Counted from the stretch's first letter, positions 10,101 through 20,873 are shown. The stretch: DNA of 64,000 nucleotides from DAOMFB01 sp963721385 (GCA_963721385.1 CAVRJB010000013.1:868001-932000), one strand, 5' to 3'. Numbers and translations: made by a program. The notes: generated by a model from the letters alone, not told the origin.

Positions 10101-10570
10101 CCCAGTTCGAGGATCTCTCGGACGACGAGCGGCTGTCTCGAAAGGCCTTCGAGGATCGTCACGGCGGCGTCGAACTCTCGTCGGCCGGCGCCCAGCTCGA
10201 GTCCGGCGCCTCGATCACCCGGGTCGCGCGCTACGACCTGATCACCATCGACACCAATGCGCGGCGCCACCGCCGCGTCTTCAACATCCTGGGCTCCCTT
10301 CTCTTCAACCACTTCCTGGCCGGCGCATCGGTCGCCCTGTCCTCGCTCAGCGCTCGCACGCGCAAGGCGAAGGTCCCCGTGGAGGACGGCGTGAAGACCA
10401 AGTCCGAGGGTTTCGCCGTGGCCCTGCAGGCGAACAACAAAGCGGTCAGTGCCGCGACGATCTTCGCCAGCGAAGGCGCCGCCCGCGACTGGATGGCCGA
10501 CGCCGTGGCCAACGACCGCAGCCTCGCCGGCAGGATCCACGTGGTCCCTGAATTCGAGTTGGCCGCATGA
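7146..10570 (+). CDS. DUF6603-like giant beta-rich protein (one frameshift near 9520)
   Basis: About 1141 residues once one missing base near 9519-9521 is restored. Before it the frame reads NSVQFG, and after it MLAEAFFGFSALNVSG in the next frame, so both halves clearly belong together. The first 190 residues are helical. After that come long alternating hydrophobic beta segments (for example FSLLIIISVEFGTGLQLGFG and the acidic DIDVDIDITWGDDD). The pattern resembles the DUF6603 family as I remember it; I cannot confirm this without a profile search. No signal peptide is present. It starts on ATG 7146 within the subtilase stop and ends by ATGA overlap with the next gene. No biochemical role is known; a structural, surface-forming or ligand-wrapping protein is plausible but only inferred. 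Confidence 0.6.
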
Positions 10571-13500
10571 GCGAATCCTTCGGCTCATACGCCTTCCTGC
10601 CCTGGCTGCGCCAAGGCGTGGCCCGTGCCATCACCTCGCAGGACGGCGACGCCAGCGTCCTGCTCCGCGCCAGCGCCCACGTCGAGCTGACCCTTTCGGG
10701 CCAGGGCCTCGATGGCTCGGCCCTGCAGGCCCAAGTCGCCCGCGACGTCGAACTCTATGGCCCGGGCGAGGTGATCGGGATCGAGGGCCGCGCCATCGTG
10801 CGCACCGATCCCAGGCCTTGGATCACCAATTTCGAGCCCAACTACCTGGCGCAGATCGAGTTCTACGAAGAGGACTTCCCCTGGCGCTACACCCCCGCCG
10901 CGGCTGACCCTTCGAAGCTCCGCCTGCGGCCCTGGATCGCGCTCGTGGTCCTCAAGGACACCGGCGATCCGGCGACCACGGAGTTCCAGGACGCCAAGGC
11001 CGTGGCCGACCGTCCGCTTCCGTTCATCGCGGCCAAGGATTTCGCGAACTTCCCACCGGCCGCCGAGCTCTGGGCCTGGGCCCACGTCCACGTGAACCGC
11101 GGTCTCGGCGCCACCGCCGATGAGCTGGTGGCACTCGATGTGCCCGCGGCCGTCGGACGGCTGGAGACGGCGCTGGCCGCCAATCCCGACATCGCCTATT
11201 CGCGCATCGTCTGTCCCCGACGGCTCGAGGAGAACTGCGCCTACCACGCCTTCCTGGTGCCGGCCTTCGAGCGGGGACGCCTGGCGGGCCTGGGCCTCGA
11301 CCCGGGCGTCGCGCCCTTCGCGTCGGTCTCGGCCTGGGCTGACTACGGCGGCCGGCCCGAGCCGCAGAACATCCCCTACTATCACCGCTGGTACTTCCGC
11401 ACCGGCGGGGCAGGCGATTTCGAGACCCTCGTGCGCCTGCTGAAGTGGAAGACCGCCGACCCGCGTGTCGGCCGCCGGGACATGGATGTCCAGGAGCCCG
11501 GTTCGAACATGCCGGGCATCCTGGAGCCAGACCTGCACGGAATCCTCCGCCTTGGCGGCGCCCTGCGCGCGCCGCTCATCACCCTCAGCCCGGGCGGCCT
11601 CGAAGAGTTCAACAAGTACGAAAATTGGGCGAAGGCGGTCTATCCGCACCCCTTTCAGCAGAAACTCGCGCGCTTCATAAACTTGGCTGACGAATTCACG
11701 GTAAAGACTGCCGAAGACGCCCGCACCGACGCCGGCCTGCCGCCCACGGACCCGGATGACGTGGACCCGCTGATCACCTCGCCAATTTATGGCGAGTGGC
11801 AGGCCCTGCAGCACCGCCTGCTGGTGGACGGCGATGGCGCCCCGCTGCCCAACAACGCCAACTGGATCCACGAGCTGAACCTGGACCCGCGCCATCGCGC
11901 GGCGGGCGGCTTCGGCGGCGACGTCGTCCGCAAGTACCAAGAAGACTACATGGAGGCCGCCTGGCTGCAGGTCGGCGATGTCCTGGCCCACAACCATAAG
12001 GTCCGCGTCGCCAAGACCTGGGTCGCCGTCACCGATGCGGTCCACGCCAAGTCCATCGCCGCCTTGGCGTCCTCACCCACGCGCCTCCTGTCGCTCACGG
12101 CTCCGCTGCAGGCGCGTGTTCTGACCGGCGGCGTCACACTGAAGTTCGCGCGCCAGCAGAGCGTGACGCCGACCGCGCTCACCTCGCCGACGATGCGCCG
12201 CATCGCGCGCCCCGGCGGACCGCTGGCACGCAAGCTCGACCTGGCGAACGGTCCGCACGCGACCACCATGCTGGAAGCGGTCAACGCCGGAACGATCACC
12301 GCCGCCCCGCCGAAGCGGACGCCCACGGGCATCACCACGGTGGAGGACATCGCCAAGGCCAGCGCCGACGCCCGTACCTTCCCGCCGGAGTGGGCGATCG
12401 ACCTCGTCCGCCAAGCGCCCTGGCTGCCGACAGGCCTCCTGATCGCCGCGCTGGCTCTCATCGTGCTGGCCTTCCTGGCCGGCGCCCTGGGCCTCCTCTT
12501 CGGGATCGGAGCAGTCGTCGCCCTTGCCGCGGCCGCCCTGCTGCAGCTCGCCAGCCGCCAACCCACCCTCGACGAGGCGCTCGGCGCGGGCCTCGAAAAC
12601 CCGGAGGCCATCGACCACCTCGGCGCCGGCCCCAACTTCGTCTTCGGCGACGCCGAGGAGGCCGGGACGCCCACCGGTATTGGCGGCGCCATCGGCGGCG
12701 TCTTCGCCCAGGACAACCTCGCCGCCCAGCGATTCAAGATCGCGCTCAAGGACTGGGGCCGCTTCGCCGTGGCCGCCGAGGCCGCCGGCCGCGAGGCACC
12801 GCGCACCCGGCTGGATCTCGCGGTCGTCTCCGCCAACGTGGTCACGGCCCTGAAGCCCACGGCCACCATCTCCCGGCGCTTCCTGGCCTCGGCGACCATC
12901 GCCCCGCACATCCGCGCGCAGATCAAGGAGGTCTTCGACGAGATCAAGTACTACCCGCGCATCGACCTGCCGATGTACCGGCCGCTGAAGGAACTGGGCG
13001 ACGAGTGCTTCGTGCCCAACCTCAACCTCATCGAGCGCGACAGCGTCGTGGCGCTCGAGACCAATCAGGACTTCATCGAGTCCTACATGGTCGGCGTGAA
13101 CCACGAATTCTCTCGCGAGCTGCTCTGGCGTGAGTACCCCACCGACCAACGCGGCACCTACTTCCGCCAGTTCTGGGACGTGGCCTCTCACTTCGACCCG
13201 ACTCAGCCCGGCGCCGACGAGTTGCGCGAGAAGCTCTACGACATCCCACCGATCCACGTGTGGCCGCGCGCCTCGGAGCTGGGCGAGCACGACAATCGAC
13301 AGGCCAATCCCGCCGCGGAGCGCAACGAGATCGTCCTCGCCATTCGCGGCGAGCTCCTGAAGAAGTACCCGACCACGGTCGTTTACGCCCACGCCGCGAA
13401 GTGGGCGACGAAGGACGGCCGCATCGACCCCAGCCAGGAGCGCGAGCTCGTCGAACTGTCCGACGCCGAGATGGCGAGCCCGCCGCACGCGAAGGTGCGC

Positions 13501-13947
13501 ACGCCTCTCTACGAGGCGAAGGTCGATTCCGACATCTACTTTTTCGGCTTCGATCTCGACGCCGACGAAGCGCGGGGCGGAACGGGAGATCACGACACCG
13601 ACCCACCGGGCTGGTTCTTCGTGCTCAAAGAGCGCCCCGGCGAGCCGCGCTTCGGTCTCGACGACGCGCGCGGCGCGGGCGAGCCCATCGTCTCGGTCAA
13701 CGACGTCGCCTGGTCCGACGCCGGAACCACGCCGGGCCATCATCTCGGCGCGGGCGTCCTGGCGACCATCTCGCTCACCCCACCGAGTCTCGCGCGGGAC
13801 GATCTCGAGAAGAAGCCGCAGTACGACGACGACAAGCGCGTCGTCGGCGCGCCGATCAGCGCTGCCCGGTGGGCCTACGTGCTCTACCAGGCGCCGGTGA
13901 TGGTCGCCGTCCACTCGGCAGAACTCCTCAAGACGGCGACGGACTGA
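10567..13947 (+). CDS. Large uncharacterised protein of the subtilase cluster with a central membrane segment
   Basis: 1126 residues, intact. I do not recognise a named family. The N-terminus (MSESFGSYAFLPWLRQG) is soluble-looking and rich in aromatic residues, with no signal peptide. A single long hydrophobic stretch at about residues 624-660 (GLLIAALALIVLAFLAGALG onward) could be one long or two short transmembrane helices. It divides the chain into a 620-residue N-terminal and a 460-residue C-terminal part. The C-terminal part is rich in acidic residues and contains ASHFDPTQPG and HVWPRASELG blocks. It overlaps the DUF6603-like gene by ATGA and is followed 11 nt later by the next gene, so it sits centrally in one operon. 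A membrane anchor or scaffold for the cluster is an inference only. Confidence 0.65.
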   Translation: MSESFGSYAFLPWLRQGVARAITSQDGDASVLLRASAHVELTLSGQGLDGSALQAQVARDVELYGPGEVIGIEGRAIVRTDPRPWITNFEPNYLAQIEFYEEDFPWRYTPAAADPSKLRLRPWIALVVLKDTGDPATTEFQDAKAVADRPLPFIAAKDFANFPPAAELWAWAHVHVNRGLGATADELVALDVPAAVGRLETALAANPDIAYSRIVCPRRLEENCAYHAFLVPAFERGRLAGLGLDPGVAPFASVSAWADYGGRPEPQNIPYYHRWYFRTGGAGDFETLVRLLKWKTADPRVGRRDMDVQEPGSNMPGILEPDLHGILRLGGALRAPLITLSPGGLEEFNKYENWAKAVYPHPFQQKLARFINLADEFTVKTAEDARTDAGLPPTDPDDVDPLITSPIYGEWQALQHRLLVDGDGAPLPNNANWIHELNLDPRHRAAGGFGGDVVRKYQEDYMEAAWLQVGDVLAHNHKVRVAKTWVAVTDAVHAKSIAALASSPTRLLSLTAPLQARVLTGGVTLKFARQQSVTPTALTSPTMRRIARPGGPLARKLDLANGPHATTMLEAVNAGTITAAPPKRTPTGITTVEDIAKASADARTFPPEWAIDLVRQAPWLPTGLLIAALALIVLAFLAGALGLLFGIGAVVALAAAALLQLASRQPTLDEALGAGLENPEAIDHLGAGPNFVFGDAEEAGTPTGIGGAIGGVFAQDNLAAQRFKIALKDWGRFAVAAEAAGREAPRTRLDLAVVSANVVTALKPTATISRRFLASATIAPHIRAQIKEVFDEIKYYPRIDLPMYRPLKELGDECFVPNLNLIERDSVVALETNQDFIESYMVGVNHEFSRELLWREYPTDQRGTYFRQFWDVASHFDPTQPGADELREKLYDIPPIHVWPRASELGEHDNRQANPAAERNEIVLAIRGELLKKYPTTVVYAHAAKWATKDGRIDPSQERELVELSDAEMASPPHAKVRTPLYEAKVDSDIYFFGFDLDADEARGGTGDHDTDPPGWFFVLKERPGEPRFGLDDARGAGEPIVSVNDVAWSDAGTTPGHHLGAGVLATISLTPPSLARDDLEKKPQYDDDKRVVGAPISAARWAYVLYQAPVMVAVHSAELLKTATD

Positions 13948-13958
13948 CAGGGCACTCC

Positions 13959-16900
13959 ATGCCGGATTTCGAAGACCTCCGCGCCCGTTTCATCGACGCC
14001 GACCGCGGTGCCGTCGCCGCCCGCAAGGAGGCCCGCACCGCCACCATCCGCGCCGCCGGAAAGGACGATCTCCGCCTTACAGCCGCTGCCCGCGCCGCCA
14101 AGGAAAAGGCCGCCTCCGCCGCGCGCCTGCGCGATGACGTCTTCGCCGCCTTCGAGGCGTTCACCGATCCGCGCAATTCCGTGGCCCGGCTGGACGACGG
14201 CGTGCCGCTGCTGCTGCTTGCCCCTGCGGCATCGAGACCCGCTTCAAGACGATCGGGGGCGACCTGCCGGGTGCGCCAGGGCGGCATGAGCTTTGGGTGC
14301 GGGTCTATCCCGACGACTGCTCGGTGGACACCTTCGACGATGTCGCTCAGCACCGCCGAGGTCGCCGCCGCCACGCGCTTCTGGCGCGAGACCTGGCGCG
14401 CCGGCGGCGTGGACGCCGAGGCCCGCGCGGCCTGGAGCAGCCTCGCTGGCGCGTATGGCGTACCGGCCGCGCCGGCTGGATCGTCACAGGCCTTCGCGCC
14501 CGCTCAATCCCGCCGACAAGCCGACCAAGCTTCCCGCGACGGACATCGTCCTGGTGCTCGCCGCCGACGACCTGCCGGCCAACCGCCGAGCGCAGCCGCC
14601 ACTCAGCCGCTTACTGGACCGCCGCCTGGAAGGCGAACGGCGACGTGACCCGGCTGACGGACGCCGCGCGACGACCTGGTCGCTGCGCTCGGCGGAGCCG
14701 CCGCTGACGCCATCGCCGCGCACACTCCCGTTCAACTTCGCCGACCCCCCACCCGCCAACCGGACGCAGGACACGACAAGCCGTCGTTGTCGCCTGGCTG
14801 GAGCTTGCCCGCCGAGACCGGCGAGGAGCGCGTGGGCTGGCGCCGCGCGCCGACGGCTGCGGCCCTGCCGGAACGCTTCGTGCTGATCTGCCACGCGGGC
14901 GGCGAGGACCAGATCCAGCTGATTGGCGCGCCGGTCGCCGACCCGCTCTACGTTGGTCCCGACCCGCTGGCCCCGAAGGAAGAACGGATCACGCCACAGG
15001 ACGGCAAGCTCAAGATCCCCGATCCGCTCAAGTGGATGTTCGACTTCGACGCCGCGGTCGCCGCCGGCCTGGGCTTCCGCGTTCCGCTCTCGGCGGACCA
15101 GGCCGCACGGGGCTTCGAGCGCATCGTCGTCCTCGGCGTCCGCCTGCGCTCCAACGCCGAGGATGGCCGCAAGGACTTCGAGGAAGCGTCTCGTGCGCAC
15201 CGAGCGCCAGTGGGCCCTCCTGCAGAAGCTGCACGGGATCCTGGGGATCCTGGAAGCGAGCTGGCGCGCGCGCGCCAACGCCGTCAGCCGCGTCGGCGCG
15301 GGAGCCGATCCGCACGTCGCGATGCTCGACATCCTCGGCCTGCACCCGGCGTCGGCCGAGCTCCACACCCGCACCGGCAAACACCTGGACGAGATCTCCT
15401 CGCGCGCCCGCCTCGCCGGCTATCGCCACGGTCCATCGGAGAAAGCCAAGGCCGGCGCCCAGCGGCAGGCGGCCCTGGAGATGCTGCACAACTTCGGGTA
15501 CGCCGGCGTGGACCCCGACATCCTCGATCTCTTCTTCCGCGCCGGTCAGATCAAGCTGAAGGGCCCGATCGTCGAGGCCCCGCCGCTCTCCGAAACCCTG
15601 CCTTTGGCCGAGGCCACCCCGGACCACCGCAACTACCTGACCTGGCTGGCCGACGCCGCGCGCGCCTCGCTCGACGCCCTGCGCCGACAGGAGGGCTTCA
15701 CCGGCGACCATCCGCCCAACGCGCTCCTCTACATCATGCTCCAGTTCGCCCTGATCCGCGGCTTCCAGGACGCCGGCGACCGGCTGCGCGTGGAGTCCGG
15801 TCTCTACACGCCCGCGGCCATCGCCGCCCTGCGTCGCGAGCCGAAGTCCGTGCACCTCGTCGCCAATTCCCAGGTCAGCGACAGCCCTTGGCGGCGCCTC
15901 TACGAGCCGGAGCAGCAGATCACCGGCCGCGCCGATCTCACGGTCGCCGAACACCTCGTCGGCGTCCTGCACACCCGGCCGAGCTACGCCATCGACCTCG
16001 CCGACCAGATCCGGGCCGTGCAGGCCCTCAGCCAGACCCCGACGGCCAAACTCGAACGCGCCCTGATCGAGCACGTCGACCTCCTGACCTACCGCTTCGA
16101 CGCCTGGCGCCTCGGCCTTGTCCGCTGGCAGCTCGAGCGGATGCGCCTGTCCTTCGCCGCGACCAGCAGGCGAAGCAGGGCCTCTACCTCGGCGCCTACG
16201 GCTGGCTCGAAGACGTCAGACCCAAGCCCAAGCCGACGGCGGCGCCCGACCTGCCGCCCGATCTCGCCGAGGCCTTCAAGGAGGGACCGCCGCTCGAGGC
16301 CGATCCGACCAACGGCGGCCACCTGCACGCGCCTTCGCTCAATCAGGCGGTCACCGCCGCCATGCTGCGCGCGGGCGAGATCTCCAACCGCACGCCGCTG
16401 TCGCCCAGCGCCTTCTCGATCAACCTCGCGTCGGAGCGGGTTCGCCGAGCGATGTCGCTGCTCGACGGCGTGCGCACCGGCCAGACCGTCGGCGCCCTGC
16501 TGGGCTACCGGTTCGAGCGCGCCCTGCACGATTTCGGCGGGGTGCTCGAGCTGGACGCGCTGATCTTCGCTTTCCGCCGGGCGTTCCCGCTCACGGCCGG
16601 ACGGCTGACGCCCACCCAGAACCCGCCGCCGCGCGCCGACGAGGCGATCGAGGCCCGCAACGTCGTCGACGGCCTGGCGCTGATCGAGCGCGCGGCCACG
16701 CCCGGCAACACGACCTACCCCTACGGCAGGCCCCTGCCGCACCTGGGCGGGCCGGAAACCGTCGCGGTCGAGAAGGCCGTCCTGGACCTCAAGGACATCT
16801 TCGACGCCATGGCCGACCTCGTCCTCGCCGAAGGGGTGCACCAGGCGGCGCAAGGCGCTCCCGACCGGGTGGCAGCCCAGCTCGAGGTGCAGGGCGACTT

Positions 16901-18942
16901 CCACGCGCCGCCCGACCCCGACGTCGTGCGCACGCCGGCCCGCGGCTCGGCGCTCACCTGCCGCATCGGGTTGGAGTTCGATCCGGCAGTCGCAGCGGCG
17001 GTGGCCGAACCGCCGCGGGTGAGGGCCCAGCCGGCGCTCAACGCGTGGCTCACCACCGGCATGCCGCCCTCGAACAGCATCGGCTGCCGCGCCGAATGGA
17101 CCCCGGCCGGCGGCGCGGAGCAGACCACGTTCGTCACGCTGGCGGACCTGCAGCTCGCCCGCATCGACGTCCTGTACATCCTCTCCGACGAGGGCGGCTC
17201 CGGGCTGTCCGAGCTGGACGACCGGGTCCGGCGGCACGTCGTCGCCACAGCCGCTCCCAGACCCGACGCCCTCGTCGGCATCCGCTACATGGTCGCCGGC
17301 GCCGGTCAGATCAGCGTGTTCGCAGCCTCCGCCATCGTGAAGCGCCTTCGCGGCATGGTGCTGCAATCGCGGCCTCTACGCGCCAGCGACATCGCTCTGC
17401 CGAGCCAAGGCCGTGGCCTCGACTCCGTCGACCACGTGGTCGCTCGCCCGCGCGTCGCCGATCCGGTCCACGTTCTCTCGGACCTGCGCGACCGCCTCGA
17501 CGCCGCCATCGCCGCCGCGGCACCCCTGCTGGCCGACCCGGTCGCCAATCGAGCCGCGATCATCGCCGGCGTCGACGCGTTCATCGCCCTCGTCGTCGAA
17601 CGGCTCGTGGAGACCGCGGCTTTCGGCGCCGCCGGAGCCGGCTGGGGCGCGCTCTACGATTGGCGGAGCGAGCGGTTCAACGTTCTCCTCAAGCGCATGG
17701 CCGACCTCCTGACCCGTTGGGACGACGCGCTGGACCGCGCCGAGACCGGCGCTCGCCGACGAGGCCGCCCTGCCGGGCGCGGCGACCGCCCGAGGATCGA
17801 CGTGAACCTGCTGCAGGACCGCCGAGCGCGAGGTCTCGACCGAACTCGCCGCCGACACCGCTCCGGTCGCGCTGCGCGCCGCAGTCGAGGCCAAGACGCG
17901 ACCTCTTCATCGCCAAGCGCGACGCGATCCGCACGACGACCCTCGACGCCCCCAGCGTCGGCCTCGCCGAGCTGCTGACGCGCTGCGAGGCAGTGCTGCC
18001 GATCGCCGCCTTCGACGCCCAGCCTCTCAGCTTCACCGATGTGGAGGACTCCGTGGTCGCGTACGCCGAGGACCTGCAGAACACGCTGAAGGCGGTCCGC
18101 AAGGGCGTGGACGCCCGTGTCACCGGCGGGACCGACGGCGCTGACAGCCCACGACGCCGCGCTGGACGCGCCGGCTCGGCTGAAAGCGCTTGCAAGGCGC
18201 TGCCCAGGCGCTCTTCGGCGAGGGCTTCAAGCTGGTGCCCACGTTCGCGCTCCCGGCCGACTTCGCCGCCGAGCAGGGCCAGGCCCACGTCGCCTTCACC
18301 TCCGGTCGAACTCCTGGCGAAGGCGCGCACGGCCATGGACGACGACCATCCGCTGGACACGTGGTTCTACGGTGTCGCGCGGGTCGTTCGAAGGTCCGGA
18401 TGCTCGAGGACGCGGTCATGCTCTGGGAGGCCAACGCCCTCACCCCCGGCGACCTCTCCGCGCTGCAGCTGCCGCACAAGGCCGGCGCGCCCTGGCTGGC
18501 GCTCGACTTCCCCAAGGAAGACGCGCCGACGGCGAGCGGCTCGTCTACATCGCCTTCGCGGCGGGCGGGATACGATCCGTCGGGCCGCGCGCTGCGGTCT
18601 GCTCCTCGACGACTGGACCGAGACCATCCCGGCCATCGCGGCCGACGAGCCCGGCCCGCAGCACACCACCGGCGTCGCCTTCAACTTCGACCGTCCCAGC
18701 CAGGAGCCGCCGCAGGCGATGCTGCTGCTCACGCCGGCCCAGTGGGACGGCGCCTGGTCCTGGGAGGACGTGCTTCAAGGCGTGGTCGACACGTTCGACC
18801 TGGCCCGGCTGCGGGCGGTCGAGCCGGCCCAACTGGACGACACCGCTTTCGCCCAGTTCCTGCCGGCGACCGTGGCAGCGTCACCACCAGCGGCATCTCG
18901 ATCTCGGCCAACTACGCGCTGGCGAACATGGACGCCAGGTAG
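13959..18942 (+). pseudogene. Very large uncharacterised protein of the subtilase cluster, reading frame broken many times
   Basis: The frame starts at ATG 13959 (MPDFEDLRARFIDADRG), 11 nt after the previous stop, and ends at TAG 18940-18942. Following the coding signal across frames gives one chain of about 1650 residues. Breaks lie near 14228, 14340, 14460, 14495, 14595, 14660, 15180, 16155, 17750-17900, 18130, 18197, 18310, 18390, 18530-18600 and 18880. Recovered blocks include IETRFKTIGGDLPG, LWVRVYPDDCSVDTF, SANYALANMDAR and a long helical middle (QLERALIEHVDLLTYRFDAW-like). No signal peptide or membrane segment is evident. The breaks are single-base, often in C or G runs, so either decay or uncorrected sequence errors could explain them. 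I cannot name a family. Confidence 0.55.
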
Positions 18943-18958
18943 GTGAGGACCGACGCCG

Positions 18959-20796
18959 ATGCTCGACATCGCGATCCTCACCGACCTGCGCCGCGAACTC
19001 GCGGCGATGACGATCCCGAGCGTGACCCAGTGGAACCGCGTCGAGGGGCGGCCGCGCACCGCAGCCTTCGACCGGGCCCTGCGGGCGGAGGTGCGCGACG
19101 GCCTCTGGATGCTGGCCAGGCAGTGGCAGATGGGCGAGTTCCGCGGCGACGACGCCGGCGCGCCGGTGCTGGCCAAGATGCGGATGGACCACACCCGGCT
19201 GACCAAGACCAAGCTCGGCGAGGACCCCGTCGAGGCGATGGACGATCCCCTCCCCCTGGAGGCGACGGTCGAGCGTCTGCGCGGCCTGGGATCAGTCCGC
19301 GGCGGGCGCAAGATCGCCTACGACCTGCGGCTGCTCGATGGGGCGGCAGTGGCTGAAGCCGATCGAAGGCATCGGCAACCACGCGCCAGGCCTTCGGCGA
19401 CGCACTACCCGATGAGAGCGCCTGATCCCACGAGCTCCGGCCGACGCGCAGATCGTCTGCGCGCACCCGAGCACCTCGGGAGCTCTTCGCGCCGTCGCCG
19501 GGCGCGAGATGGACGGCGGCGAGCTCTATCTGCGCACCTGAAGGCACGGGCACCGCGGCCTCCGACGGCGTGGCCGGTCGGAGGCGAAGCGGCCGCGATC
19601 GACGACGCGGCGGAAAAGTTCGTCTGCTGGTTCGAGCGCCTGATCCTGCAGCCGCCCGGGAAGGCACGACGACGCCTGGACAGCCGCTCGGCTCGAGTAC
19701 GGCTTCGAATGCTCCGCCTCGACCGGAGGTGAAGTGCGGAGAAGGTCTACGTCGGCGACGGAGTTCTACGCAGGGCGGCTCGACTGGTACAGCCTCGACA
19801 CCGACCCGAAGGCGGACCGCGCTCGAGGAACCCGATGAGGACCGGCGATCGACCGCCCGCGGACGCGAGCGTCCGGGCACGGAGATGCGCACGATCATCC
19901 CGTCGCCGGTCTCACTTACGACCGGGATGCCGAACACCGCGCTGGTGGGCGTTCGAGGAGCGCAAGACGAACTACGGCGACATCGACGCCACCACCACCG
20001 ACCTGGCGAAGCTCCTGTTCCTCGAGTTCGCCCTCGTCTACGGCAACGACTGGTTCGTGATCGCCCTACACGCTGCCGGCCGGGACCCTCTCCGACGTTC
20101 GCGGGCTGCGCCGTCACCAACACCTTCGGCGAGCGCCTCTGGGTCGAGCCGGCGGGAGGCGGCGCTCGAGGAGGACTGGCAGCGCTGGAGCATGTTCACG
20201 ATCGAGCGTCCTCGGAGGGGAAGGCGGAAGCCGACACCACCCTGCTGCTGCTGCCGACGGCGCCCAAGGTCGAGCGAGGGGCCAGCCGTCGAGGACGTGA
20301 TGCTGATCCGCGACGAGGTGGCGAACATGGTCTGGGGGATCGAGACGACGGTGCCGCTGGCCGACGGGGCGAGCCAAGCCGGGTCTGGAGGCCGGCCGCG
20401 AGACGCGAGCTTACCTCGAACGCGCGCTGCGGGCGTCGCCGACCCCGGCGCCGAAATCCCTGCCGGCGCGGAATCCGCTACGAGGTGATGAGCACCGTGC
20501 CGGAGAACTGGATCCCGTTCATCCCGGCTCACGACGCAGGGCGCAACCGCGACCGTCCAACTCCAGCGCGCGGCGCTGCCCCGGGTGCTCGACGGCGATC
20601 CCGCCCGATCCCAAGCGCATCGAGCCGCGGACCGTGCTGCTGCGCGACGGCTCGGACGCCGCCGGCCGAGCATCCGTACTTCATCCACGAGGAAGAGGTT
20701 CCCCGCGACGGCGCTCAGGTCATCCAGGCCTTCCAGCGGACCCGCTGGAGCAACGGCCGCGCAGGACGAACTGGCCTCGAACCTCTTTGCGATGAA
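18959..20796 (+). pseudogene. Uncharacterised protein of the subtilase cluster, many frame breaks and no stop before tRNA-Asp
   Basis: Starts at ATG 18959 (MLDIAILTDLRRELAAMTIP), 16 nt after the previous stop. It is clean to about 19275, then switches frame repeatedly (around 19340, 19480-19560, 19650, 19730, 19830, 19930, 20070, 20160, 20290, 20400-20580, 20660, 20760). Recovered blocks include QWQMGEFRGDDAGAP, FEERKTNYGDIDATTTDLAK, LLFLEFALVYGNDWFVI, VMLIRDEVANMVWGIE and EHPYFIHEEEVPRDGAQVI. The apparent length is about 610 residues. The frame carrying the last coding block continues without a stop into the tRNA-Asp gene, so the natural C-terminus is probably missing. The family is not recognised. 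It belongs to the same operon as the four upstream genes. Confidence 0.5.
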
Positions 20797-20873
20797 TGGC
20801 GGGGCCGACGGGGCTCGAACCCGCGACCTCAGGCGTGACAGGCCTGCGCTCTAACCAACTGAGCTACGACCCC
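20797..20873 (-). tRNA. tRNA-Asp (anticodon GTC)
   Basis: A 77-nt cloverleaf including an encoded CCA. The acceptor GGGGTCG pairs with CGGCCCC (one G-U pair), followed by discriminator G. The D arm GCTCAGTTGGTTAGAGC, the anticodon loop with GTC (20837-20839 on the plus strand) and the T arm GCGGG-TTCGAGC-CCCGT are all present. It is the second gene of a Val-Asp tRNA unit read leftward. Its 3' end abuts the subtilase-cluster block. Bases 20809-20832 recur at 1265-1288, so this is the complete-tRNA side of the suspected integration. Confidence 0.95.
20809..20832 (-). repeat. Direct-repeat core shared with 1265-1288 (copy 2, inside tRNA-Asp)
   Basis: 24 bp identical to 1265-1288, covering the last bases of the anticodon stem, the variable loop and the T arm. 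The two copies lie in the same orientation about 19.5 kb apart, with the complete tRNA at this end. This is the usual geometry of elements that integrate at tRNA 3' ends. No integrase gene was found between the copies. Confidence 0.75.

Noticed and set aside
8118..13914. Long antisense open frames opposite the DUF6603-like and 1126-residue genes
   Set aside because: They are byproducts of high GC. They are rich in Arg, Ala and Gly, have no domain pattern, and the plus-strand proteins have clear structure and coupled starts.
1285..20796. Integrase, phage portal, terminase or conjugation genes in the island
   Set aside because: I looked for tyrosine-recombinase R-H-R-Y patterns, Walker-type terminases and relaxases in all frames with coding signal and found none.
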